A stretch of DNA of 41,473 nt from Nemertoderma westbladi (Eukaryota; Xenacoelomorpha; Nemertodermatida; Nemertodermatidae). Below are positions 22,252-34,829 of the stretch, one piece after another. The stretch is from contig JAUCBJ010006727.1 in the NCBI GenBank assembly GCA_032718475.1, positions 1-41,473 on the forward strand. Direction: 5' to 3'. The stretch's first letter is position 1, and every line of letters starts with the position of its first letter. The position numbers were made by a program, and so were the translations under genes. The notes below the pieces were generated by a model. It searched no databases, had not been told where the DNA came from, and saw only the letters and a program-made list of their open reading frames with translations.

Positions 22252-25200
22252 ACTGATTAACTCGATACACAAGAGTTTACTGATTAACTCGATACACAAC
22301 AGTTTACTGATTAACTCGATACACAACAGTTTACTGATTAACTCGATACACAACAGTTTACTGATTAACTCGATACACAACAGTTTACTGATTAACTCGA
22401 TACACAACAGTTTAATGATTAACTCGATACACAACAGTTTACTGATTAACTCGATACACAACAGTTTACTGATTAACTCGATACACAACAGTTTACTGAT
22501 TAACTCGATACACAACAGTTTACTGATTAACTCGATACACAACAATTTACTGATTAACTCGATACACAACAGTTTACTGATTAACTCGATACACAACAGT
22601 TTACTGATTAACACGATACACAACAGTTTAATGATTAACTCGATACACAACAGTTTACTGATTAACTCGATACACAACAATTTACTGATTAACTCGATAC
22701 ACAACAATTTACTGATTAACTCGATACACAACAGTTTAATATGATTAACTCGATACACAACACTTTACTGATTAACTCGATACACAAGAGTTTAATAGGA
22801 TTAACTCGATACACAACAGTTTAATATGATTAACTCGATACACAACAGTTTACTGATTAACTCGATACACAACAGTTAACTGATTAACTCGATACACAAG
22901 AGTTTACTGATTAACTCGATACACAACAGTTTAATATGATTAACTCGATACACAACAGTTTACTGATTAACTCGATACACAACAGTTAACTGATTAACTC
23001 GATACACAACAGTTTACTGATTAACTCGATACCCAACAGTTTACTGATTAACGTGATACACAACAGTTTACTGATTAACTCGATACACAACAGTTTACTG
23101 ATTAACTCGATACACAAGAGTTTACTGATTAACTCGATACACAACAGTTTACTGATTAACTCGATACACAACAGTTTACTGATTAACTCGATACACAACA
23201 GTTTACTGATTAACTCGATACACAACAATTTACTGATTAACTCGATACACAAGAGTTTACTGATTAACTCGATACACAACAGTTAACTGATTAACTCGAT
23301 ACACAACAGTTTACTGATTAACTCGATACCCAACAGTTTACTGATTAACTCGATAAACAACAGTTTACTGATTAACTCGATACACAACAGTTTACTGATT
23401 AACTCGATACACAACAGTTTACTGATTAACTCGATACACAAGAGTTTACTATGATTAACTCGATACACAACAGTTTACTGATTAACTCGATACACAACAG
23501 TTTAATATGATTAACTCGATACACAACAGTTTACTGATTAACTCGATACACAACAGTTAACTGATTAACTCGATACACAACAGTTTACTGATTAACTCGA
23601 TACCCAACAGTTTACTGATTAACTCGATAAACAACAGTTTACTGATTAACTCGATACACAACAGTTTACTGATTAACTCGATACAAAAGAGTTTACTGAT
23701 TAACTCGATACACAACAGTTTACTGATTAACTCGATACACAACAGTTTACTGATTAACTCGATACACAACAGTTTACTGATTAACTCGATACACAACAAT
23801 TTACTGATTAACTCGATACACAAGAGTTTACTGATTAACTCGATACACAACAGTTTAATATGATTAACTCGATACACAACACTTTACTGATTAACTCGAT
23901 ACACAAGAGTTTAATATGATTAACTCGATACACAACAGTTTACTGATTAACTCCATACACAACAGTTTACTGATTAACTCGATACACAACAGTTTACTGA
24001 TTAACTCGATACACAACAGTTTAATGATTAACTCGATACACAACAGTTTACTGATTAACTCGATACACAACAGTTTACTGATTAACTCGATACACAACAG
24101 TTTACTGATTAACTCGATACACAACAGTTTACTGATTAACTCGATACACAACAATTTACTGATTAACTCGATACACAAGAGTTTACTGATTAACTCGATA
24201 CACAACAGTTTAATATGATTAACTCGATACACAACACTTTACTGATTAACTCGATACACAAGAGTTTAATATGATTAACTCGATACACAACAGTTTACTG
24301 ATTAACTCCATACACAACAGTTTACTGATTAACTCGATACACAACAGTTTACTGATTAACTCGATACACAACAGTTTAATGATTAACTCGATACACAACA
24401 GTTTACTGATTAACTCGATACACAACAGTTTACTGATTAACTCGATACACAACAGTTTACTGATTAACTCGATACACAACAGTTTACTGATTAACTCGAT
24501 ACACAACAATTTACTGATTAACTCGATACACAACAGTTTACTGATTAACTCGATACACAACAGTTTACTGATTAACACGATACACAACAGTTTAATGATT
24601 AACTCGATACACAACAGTTTACTGATTAACTCGATACACAACAATTTACTGATTAACTCGATACACAACAATTTACTGATTAACTCGATACACAACAGTT
24701 TAATATGATTAACTCGATACACAACACTTTACTGATTAACTCGATACACAAGAGTTTAATAGGATTAACTCGATACACAACAGTTTAATATGATTAACTC
24801 GATACACAACAGTTTACTGATTAACTCGATACACAACAGTTAACTGATTAACTCGATACACAAGAGTTTACTGATTAACTCGATACACAACAGTTTAATA
24901 TGATTAACTCGATACACAACAGTTTACTGATTAACTCGATACACAACAGTTAACTGATTAACTCGATACACAACAGTTTACTGATTAACTCGATACCCAA
25001 CAGTTTACTGATTAACTCGATAAACAACAGTTTACTGATTAACTCGATACACAACAGTTTACTGATTAACTCGATACACAACAGTTTACTGATTAACTCG
25101 ATACACAAGAGTTTACTATGATTAACTCGATACACAACAGTTTACTGATTAACTCGATACACAACAGTTTAATATGATTAACTCGATACACAACACTTTA

Positions 25201-26726
25201 CTGATTAACTCGATACACAACAGTTTACTGATTAACTCGATACAAAAGAGTTTACTATGATTAACTCGATACACAACAGTTTAATGATTAACTCGATACA
25301 CAACAGTTTACTGATTAACTCGATACACAACAGTTAACTGATTAACTCGATACACAACAGTTTACTGATTAACTCGATACACAACAGTTAACTGATTAAC
25401 TCGATACACAAGAGTTTACTATGATTAACTCGATACACAACAGTTTAATGATTAACTCGATACACAACAGTTTACTGATTAACTCGATACACAACAGTTA
25501 ACTGATTAACTCGATACACAAGAGTTTACTATGATTAACTCAATACACAACAGTTTAATGATTAACTCGATACACAACAGTTTACTGATTAACTCGATAC
25601 ACAACAGTTAACTGATTAACTCGATACACAACAGTTTACTGATTAACTCGATACCCAACAGTTTACTGATTAACTCGATACACAACAGTTTACTGATTAA
25701 CTCGATACACAACAGATTACTGATTAACTCGATACACAACAATTTACTGATTAACTCGATACACAAGAGTTTACTGATTAACTCGATACCCAACAGTTTA
25801 CTGATTAACTCGATACACAACAGTTTACTGATTAACTCGATACAAAAGAGTTTACTGATTAACTCGATACACAACAGTTTACTGATTAACTCGATACACA
25901 ACAGTTTACTGATTAACTCGATACACAACAGATTACTGATTAACTCGATACACAACAATTTACTGATTAACTCGATACACAAGAGTTTACTGATTAACTC
26001 GATACACAACAGTTTAATATGATTAACTCGATACTCAACACTTTACTGATTAACTCGATACACAAGAGTTTAATATGATTAACTCGATACACAACAGTTT
26101 ACTGATTAACTCCATACACAACAGTTTACTGATTAACTCGATACACAACAGTTTACTGATTAACTCGATACACAAGAGTTTACTGATTAACTCGATACAC
26201 AACAGTTTAATATGATTAACTCGATACACAACACTTTACTGATTAACTCGATACACAAGAGTTTAGTATGATTAACTCGATACACAACAGTTTAATGATT
26301 AACTCGATACACAACAGTTTACTGATTAACTCGATACACAACAGTTTACTGATTAACTCGATACACAACAGTTTACTGATTAACTCGATACACAACAGTT
26401 TACTGATTAACTCGATACACAACAGTTTACTGATTAACTCGATACACAACACTTTACTGATTAACTCGATACACAACAGTTTACTGATTAACTCGATACA
26501 CAACAATTTACTGATTAACTCGATACACAAGAGTTTACTGATTAACTCGATACACAACAGTTTAATATGATTAACTCGATACACAACACTTTACTGATTA
26601 ACTCGATACACAAGAGTTTAATATGATTAACTCGATACACAACAGTTTACTGATTAACTCCATACACAACAGTTTACTGATTAACTCGATACACAAGAGT
26701 TTATTGATTAACTCGATACACAACAG
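22252..26726. repeat. Higher-order unit copy A (5,271-bp period)
   Basis: Matches copy B monomer by monomer at a constant offset of 5,271 bp until about 26,430, then at 5,298 bp because copy B has one extra 27-mer. The period equals 163 monomers of 27 bp plus 30 of 29 bp, and I count 30 such 29-mers between 22,271 and 27,542. To the left of 22,252 the next monomers differ (GTTAACTG here, GTTTACTG in B). At the right end the order diverges after the GAGTTTATTG variant. Confidence 0.85.
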
Positions 26727-27522
26727 ATTACTGATTAACTCGATACACAACAATTTACTGATTAACTCGATACACAAGAGTTTACTGATTAACTCGATAC
26801 ACAACAGTTTAATGATTAACTCGATACACAACAGTTTACTGATTAACACGATACACAACAGTTTAATGATTAACTCGATACACAACAGTTTACTGATTAA
26901 CTCGATACACAACAATTTACTGATTAACTCGATACACAACAATTTACTGATTAACTCGATACACAACAGTTTAATATGATTAACTCGATACACAACACTT
27001 TACTGATTAACTCGATACACAAGAGTTTAATAGGATTAACTCGATACACAACAGTTTAATATGATTAACTCGATACACAACAGTTTACTGATTAACTCGA
27101 TACACAACAGTTAACTGATTAACTCGATACACAAGAGTTTACTGATTAACTCGATACACAACAGTTTAATATGATTAACTCGATACACAACAGTTTACTG
27201 ATTAACTCGATACACAACAGTTAACTGATTAACTCGATACACAACAGTTTACTGATTAACTCGATACACAACAGTTTAATATGATTAACTCGATACACAA
27301 CAGTTTACTGATTAACTCGATACACAACAGTTAACTGATTAACTCGATACACAACAGTTTACTGATTAACTCGATACCCAACAGTTTACTGATTAACTCG
27401 ATACACAACAGTTTACTGATTAACTCGATACCCAACAGTTTACTGATTAACTCGATACACAACAGTTAACTGATTAACTCGATACACAACAGTTTACTGA
27501 TTAACTCGATACACAACAGTTT

Positions 27523-30500
27523 ACTGATTAACTCGATACACAAGAGTTTACTGATTAACTCGATACACAACAGTTTACTGATTAACTCGATACACAACAG
27601 TTTACTGATTAACTCGATACACAACAGTTTACTGATTAACTCGATACACAACAGTTTACTGATTAACTCGATACACAACAGTTTAATGATTAACTCGATA
27701 CACAACAGTTTACTGATTAACTCGATACACAACAGTTTACTGATTAACTCGATACACAACAGTTTACTGATTAACTCGATACACAACAGTTTACTGATTA
27801 ACTCGATACACAACAATTTACTGATTAACTCGATACACAACAGTTTACTGATTAACTCGATACACAACAGTTTACTGATTAACACGATACACAACAGTTT
27901 AATGATTAACTCGATACACAACAGTTTACTGATTAACTCGATACACAACAATTTACTGATTAACTCGATACACAACAATTTACTGATTAACTCGATACAC
28001 AACAGTTTAATATGATTAACTCGATACACAACACTTTACTGATTAACTCGATACACAAGAGTTTAATAGGATTAACTCGATACACAACAGTTTAATATGA
28101 TTAACTCGATACACAACAGTTTACTGATTAACTCGATACACAACAGTTAACTGATTAACTCGATACACAAGAGTTTACTGATTAACTCGATACACAACAG
28201 TTTAATATGATTAACTCGATACACAACAGTTTACTGATTAACTCGATACACAACAGTTAACTGATTAACTCGATACACAACAGTTTACTGATTAACTCGA
28301 TACCCAACAGTTTACTGATTAACGTGATACACAACAGTTTACTGATTAACTCGATACACAACAGTTTACTGATTAACTCGATACACAAGAGTTTACTGAT
28401 TAACTCGATACACAACAGTTTACTGATTAACTCGATACACAACAGTTTACTGATTAACTCGATACACAACAGTTTACTGATTAACTCGATACACAACAAT
28501 TTACTGATTAACTCGATACACAAGAGTTTACTGATTAACTCGATACACAACAGTTAACTGATTAACTCGATACACAACAGTTTACTGATTAACTCGATAC
28601 CCAACAGTTTACTGATTAACTCGATAAACAACAGTTTACTGATTAACTCGATACACAACAGTTTACTGATTAACTCGATACACAACAGTTTACTGATTAA
28701 CTCGATACACAAGAGTTTACTATGATTAACTCGATACACAACAGTTTACTGATTAACTCGATACACAACAGTTTAATATGATTAACTCGATACACAACAG
28801 TTTACTGATTAACTCGATACACAACAGTTAACTGATTAACTCGATACACAACAGTTTACTGATTAACTCGATACCCAACAGTTTACTGATTAACTCGATA
28901 AACAACAGTTTACTGATTAACTCGATACACAACAGTTTACTGATTAACTCGATACAAAAGAGTTTACTGATTAACTCGATACACAACAGTTTACTGATTA
29001 ACTCGATACACAACAGTTTACTGATTAACTCGATACACAACAGTTTACTGATTAACTCGATACACAACAATTTACTGATTAACTCGATACACAAGAGTTT
29101 ACTGATTAACTCGATACACAACAGTTTAATATGATTAACTCGATACACAACACTTTACTGATTAACTCGATACACAAGAGTTTAATATGATTAACTCGAT
29201 ACACAACAGTTTACTGATTAACTCCATACACAACAGTTTACTGATTAACTCGATACACAACAGTTTACTGATTAACTCGATACACAACAGTTTAATGATT
29301 AACTCGATACACAACAGTTTACTGATTAACTCGATACACAACAGTTTACTGATTAACTCGATACACAACAGTTTACTGATTAACTCGATACACAACAGTT
29401 TACTGATTAACTCGATACACAACAATTTACTGATTAACTCGATACACAAGAGTTTACTGATTAACTCGATACACAACAGTTTAATATGATTAACTCGATA
29501 CACAACACTTTACTGATTAACTCGATACACAAGAGTTTAATATGATTAACTCGATACACAACAGTTTACTGATTAACTCCATACACAACAGTTTACTGAT
29601 TAACTCGATACACAACAGTTTACTGATTAACTCGATACACAACAGTTTAATGATTAACTCGATACACAACAGTTTACTGATTAACTCGATACACAACAGT
29701 TTACTGATTAACTCGATACACAACAGTTTACTGATTAACTCGATACACAACAGTTTACTGATTAACTCGATACACAACAATTTACTGATTAACTCGATAC
29801 ACAACAGTTTACTGATTAACTCGATACACAACAGTTTACTGATTAACACGATACACAACAGTTTAATGATTAACTCGATACACAACAGTTTACTGATTAA
29901 CTCGATACACAACAATTTACTGATTAACTCGATACACAACAATTTACTGATTAACTCGATACACAACAGTTTAATATGATTAACTCGATACACAACACTT
30001 TACTGATTAACTCGATACACAAGAGTTTAATAGGATTAACTCGATACACAACAGTTTAATATGATTAACTCGATACACAACAGTTTACTGATTAACTCGA
30101 TACACAACAGTTAACTGATTAACTCGATACACAAGAGTTTACTGATTAACTCGATACACAACAGTTTAATATGATTAACTCGATACACAACAGTTTACTG
30201 ATTAACTCGATACACAACAGTTAACTGATTAACTCGATACACAACAGTTTACTGATTAACTCGATACCCAACAGTTTACTGATTAACTCGATAAACAACA
30301 GTTTACTGATTAACTCGATACACAACAGTTTACTGATTAACTCGATACACAACAGTTTACTGATTAACTCGATACACAAGAGTTTACTATGATTAACTCG
30401 ATACACAACAGTTTACTGATTAACTCGATACACAACAGTTTAATATGATTAACTCGATACACAACACTTTACTGATTAACTCGATACACAACAGTTTACT

Positions 30501-32024
30501 GATTAACTCGATACAAAAGAGTTTACTATGATTAACTCGATACACAACAGTTTAATGATTAACTCGATACACAACAGTTTACTGATTAACTCGATACACA
30601 ACAGTTAACTGATTAACTCGATACACAACAGTTTACTGATTAACTCGATACACAACAGTTAACTGATTAACTCGATACACAAGAGTTTACTATGATTAAC
30701 TCGATACACAACAGTTTAATGATTAACTCGATACACAACAGTTTACTGATTAACTCGATACACAACAGTTAACTGATTAACTCGATACACAAGAGTTTAC
30801 TATGATTAACTCAATACACAACAGTTTAATGATTAACTCGATACACAACAGTTTACTGATTAACTCGATACACAACAGTTAACTGATTAACTCGATACAC
30901 AACAGTTTACTGATTAACTCGATACCCAACAGTTTACTGATTAACTCGATACACAACAGTTTACTGATTAACTCGATACACAACAGATTACTGATTAACT
31001 CGATACACAACAATTTACTGATTAACTCGATACACAAGAGTTTACTGATTAACTCGATACCCAACAGTTTACTGATTAACTCGATACACAACAGTTTACT
31101 GATTAACTCGATACAAAAGAGTTTACTGATTAACTCGATACACAACAGTTTACTGATTAACTCGATACACAACAGTTTACTGATTAACTCGATACACAAC
31201 AGATTACTGATTAACTCGATACACAACAATTTACTGATTAACTCGATACACAAGAGTTTACTGATTAACTCGATACACAACAGTTTAATATGATTAACTC
31301 GATACTCAACACTTTACTGATTAACTCGATACACAAGAGTTTAATATGATTAACTCGATACACAACAGTTTACTGATTAACTCCATACACAACAGTTTAC
31401 TGATTAACTCGATACACAACAGTTTACTGATTAACTCGATACACAAGAGTTTACTGATTAACTCGATACACAACAGTTTAATATGATTAACTCGATACAC
31501 AACACTTTACTGATTAACTCGATACACAAGAGTTTAGTATGATTAACTCGATACACAACAGTTTAATGATTAACTCGATACACAACAGTTTACTGATTAA
31601 CTCGATACACAACAGTTTACTGATTAACTCGATACACAACAGTTTACTGATTAACTCGATACACAACAGTTTACTGATTAACTCGATACACAACAGTTTA
31701 CTGATTAACTCGATACACAACAGTTTACTGATTAACTCGATACACAACACTTTACTGATTAACTCGATACACAACAGTTTACTGATTAACTCGATACACA
31801 ACAATTTACTGATTAACTCGATACACAAGAGTTTACTGATTAACTCGATACACAACAGTTTAATATGATTAACTCGATACACAACACTTTACTGATTAAC
31901 TCGATACACAAGAGTTTAATATGATTAACTCGATACACAACAGTTTACTGATTAACTCCATACACAACAGTTTACTGATTAACTCGATACACAAGAGTTT
32001 ATTGATTAACTCGATACACAACAG
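27523..32024. repeat. Higher-order unit copy B (5,271-bp period)
   Basis: Second copy of the unit at 22,252-26,726, one monomer longer because of an additional 27-mer within 31,539-31,868. Variant order and all 29-mer positions agree with copy A as far as I can follow by eye. The 796-bp stretch 26,727-27,522 completes the period between the two. Confidence 0.85.
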
Positions 32025-34349
32025 TTTAATGATTAACTCGATACACAACAGTTTACTGATTAACTCGATACACAACAGTTTAATGATTAACTCGATACAC
32101 AACAATTTACTGATTAACTCGATACACAAGAGTTTACTGATTAACTCGATACACAACAGTTTAATGATTAACTCGATACACAACAGTTTACTGATTAACT
32201 CGATACACAACAGTTTACTGATTAACTCGATACACAACAGTTTAATGATTAACTCGATACACAAGAGTTTACTGATTAACTCGATACACAACAGTTTACT
32301 GATTAACTCGATACACAACAGTTTACTGATTAACTCGATACACAACAGTTTACTGATTAACTCGATACACAACAGTTTACTGATTAACTCGATACACAAC
32401 AATTTACTGATTAACTCGATACACAACAGTTTACTGATTAACTCGATACACAACAGTTAACTGATTAACTCGATACACAACAGTTTAATGATTAACTCGA
32501 TACACAAGAGTTTACTGATTAACTCGATACACAACAGTTTACTGATTAACTCGATACACAACAGTTTACTGATTAACTCGATACACAACAGTTTACTGAT
32601 TAACTCGATACACAACAGTTTACTGATTAACTCGATACACAACAATTTACTGATTAACTCGATACACAACAGTTTACTGATTAACTCGATACACAACAGT
32701 TAACTGATTAACTCGATACACAACAGTTTACTGATTAACTCGATACACAACAGTTTACTGATTAACTCGATACACAACAATTTACTGATTAACTCGATAC
32801 ACAACAGTTTACTGATTAACTCGATACACAACAGTTTAATGATTAACTCGATACACAAGAGTTTACTGATTAACTCGATACACAACAGTTAACTGATTAA
32901 CTCGATACACAACAGTTTACTGATTAACTCGATACACAACAATTTACTGATTAACTCGATACACAACAGTTTACTGATTAACTCGATACACAACAGTTAA
33001 CTGATTAACTCGATACACAACAGTTTACTGATTAACTCGATACACAACAGTTTACTGATTAACTCGATACACAACAATTTACTGATTAACTCGATACACA
33101 ACAGTTTACTGATTAACTCGATACACAACAGTTTACTGATTAACTCGATACACAACAGTTTACTGATTAACTCGATACACAACAATTTACTGATTAACTC
33201 GATACACAACAGTTTACTGATTAACTCGATACACAACAGTTAACTGATTAACTCGATACACAACAGTTTACTGATTAACTCGATACACAACAGTTTACTG
33301 ATTAACTCGATACACAACAATTTACTGATTAACTCGATACACAACAGTTTACTGATTAACTCGATACACAACAGTTTAATGATTAACTCGATACACAAGA
33401 GTTTACTGATTAACTCGATACACAACAGTTAACTGATTAACTCGATACACAACAGTTTAATGATTAACTCGATACACAAGAGTTTACTGATTAACTCGAT
33501 ACACAACAGTTTACTGATTAACTCGATACACAACAGTTTACTGATTAACTCGATACACAACAGTTTACTGATTAACTCGATACACAACAGTTTACTGATT
33601 AACTCGATACACAACAATTTACTGATTAACTCGATACACAACAGTTTACTGATTAACTCGATACACAACAGTTTACTGATTAACTCGATACACAACAGTT
33701 TACTGATTAACTCGATACACAACAGTTTACTGATTAACTCGATACACAACAATTTACTGATTAACTCGATACACAACAGTTTACTGATTAACTCGATACA
33801 CAACAGTTTAATGATTAACTCGATACACAAGAGTTTACTGATTAACTCGATACACAACAGTTTACTGATTAACTCGATACACAACAGTTTACTGATTAAC
33901 TCGATACACAACAGTTTACTGATTAACTCGATACACAACAGTTTACTGATTAACTCGATACACAACAATTTACTGATTAACTCGATACACAACAGTTTAC
34001 TGATTAACTCGATACACAACAGTTAACTGATTAACTCGATACACAACAGTTTACTGATTAACTCGATACACAACAATTTACTGATTAACTCGATACACAA
34101 CAATTTACTGATTAACTCGATACACAACAGTTTACTGATTAACTCGATACACAACAGTTTACTGATTAACTCGATACACAACAATTTACTGATTAACTCG
34201 ATACACAACAGTTTACTGATTAACACGATACACAACAGTTTAATGATTAACTCGATACACAACAGTTTACTGATTAACTCGATACACAACAGTTTAATGA
34301 TTAACTCGATACACAACAGTTTACTGCTTAACTCGATACACAACAGTTT
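32025..34349. repeat. Right satellite domain, 27-mers only
   Basis: No 29-mer occurs between about 31,925 and the right end. The marker GTTTAATG followed by CACAAGAG occurs at about 32,240, 32,483, 32,834, 33,374, 33,455 and 33,806. The steps of 243, 351, 540, 81 and 351 bp are exactly 9, 13, 20, 3 and 13 monomers, showing several small higher-order units instead of the 5,271-bp one. The final monomer has GCTTAACTCG and runs into TTTTCCGTAC. Confidence 0.8.
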
Positions 34350-34405
34350 TCCGTACAAAGTAAGGAGTTCCGTATCAAGTGAGGAGTTCCGTACAAAGAA
34401 AAATA
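34349..34405. repeat. 19-bp triple repeat at the satellite's right edge
   Basis: Three adjacent units beginning TTCCGTA at 34,349, 34,368 and 34,387 (TTCCGTACAAAGTAAGGAG, then a diverged copy, then a partial one). It immediately abuts the last satellite monomer and is unrelated to it. Confidence 0.85.
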
Positions 34406-34829
34406 GGCACTTCCTCCTGCACTCTGACCACTACTACTTCCCTCGCTAGGCTCGATGCTGTCACTGTACAATTCATATGGACCTGGACTCGCATTCCTTC
34501 TGTAATAAGGTAGGACCAGGTCCGAGTTGGTACAGACCACGGATTCATTGTCAGAATCATGAACACAAAACATCGACACCAATTTACTCAAGGGCACCAA
34601 ATATATAGTGATCAAATGAGAATGACCCAACTTCATCCTCATCTTCCCCTTCAACTATTAACTTCATCCATTCATCATTGTTTCCAATTAACTGATCTCC
34701 AGGAATTATCTCACTCCTTCTCTTCATAAAATCCGGAGTTTCGATTGGCTTGACTCTGAGCTCGTTAATTCCTAATGAGCACCTCGAACTGCTCCTTCTA
34801 GGCCAACAATCGGCGTCTAACGAAGATAC
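34406..34829 (-). pseudogene. Coding-like segment, product not recognised
   Basis: On the minus strand a frame is open from 34,829 to a TAA at 34,584-34,586 (about 82 codons). It holds a basic start followed by an acidic region (EDEDEVGSF) and compositionally resembles real protein. A second frame overlaps it (34,654 to about 34,406) and continues with an acidic, then Ser/Gly/Tyr-rich stretch (SDNESVV, SSSGQSAGGS) before running into the 19-bp repeat. The two frames could be one reading frame broken by a frameshift near 34,590-34,620, or an exon whose neighbour is missing. I recognise no domain and see no clear splice sites. It may be a fragment of a transposable-element protein or of a host gene. 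Confidence 0.3.

Larger units (their letters stand above)
14743..34349. repeat. 19.6-kb satellite array, 27-bp monomer, ~720 copies
   Basis: Continuous head-to-tail array; a typical monomer is 14,774-14,800, with core TTAACTCGATACACAACAG and about 33% GC. Counting between the first (14,750) and last (34,326) anchor of this core gives 19,576 bp. That equals 719 monomers if 81 are 29 bp and one (at about 15,661) is 28 bp, which is what I count by eye. Common point variants are CACAAGAG, CACAACAATTT, CCCAACAG, AAACAACAG, ACACTTTACTG, GTTAACTG and GTTTAATG. The 29-mers carry an extra AT (GTTTAATATGATT, GTTTACTATGATT). One frame per strand is open across 27-mers (LINSIHNSL on plus, KLLCIELIS on minus), giving ORFs up to 302 codons that stop or shift at 29-mers and at GTTAACTG variants; I do not regard them as genes. 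The class (satellite/macrosatellite) is certain. A chromosomal role is unknown. Confidence 0.98.

Noticed and set aside
14743-34349. CRISPR-like array
   Set aside because: The repeats are contiguous with no unique spacers, and no cas genes are present. It is a satellite in a eukaryotic genome.
14743-34349. Hammerhead ribozyme in the satellite monomer
   Set aside because: The monomer has ACTGATT but lacks the CTGATGA and GAAA catalytic cores.
14732-34358. Dozens of repetitive ORFs on both strands
   Set aside because: They arise only because the period is a multiple of three. They end wherever a 29-mer or GTTAACTG variant occurs, overlap in antisense and lack start context.
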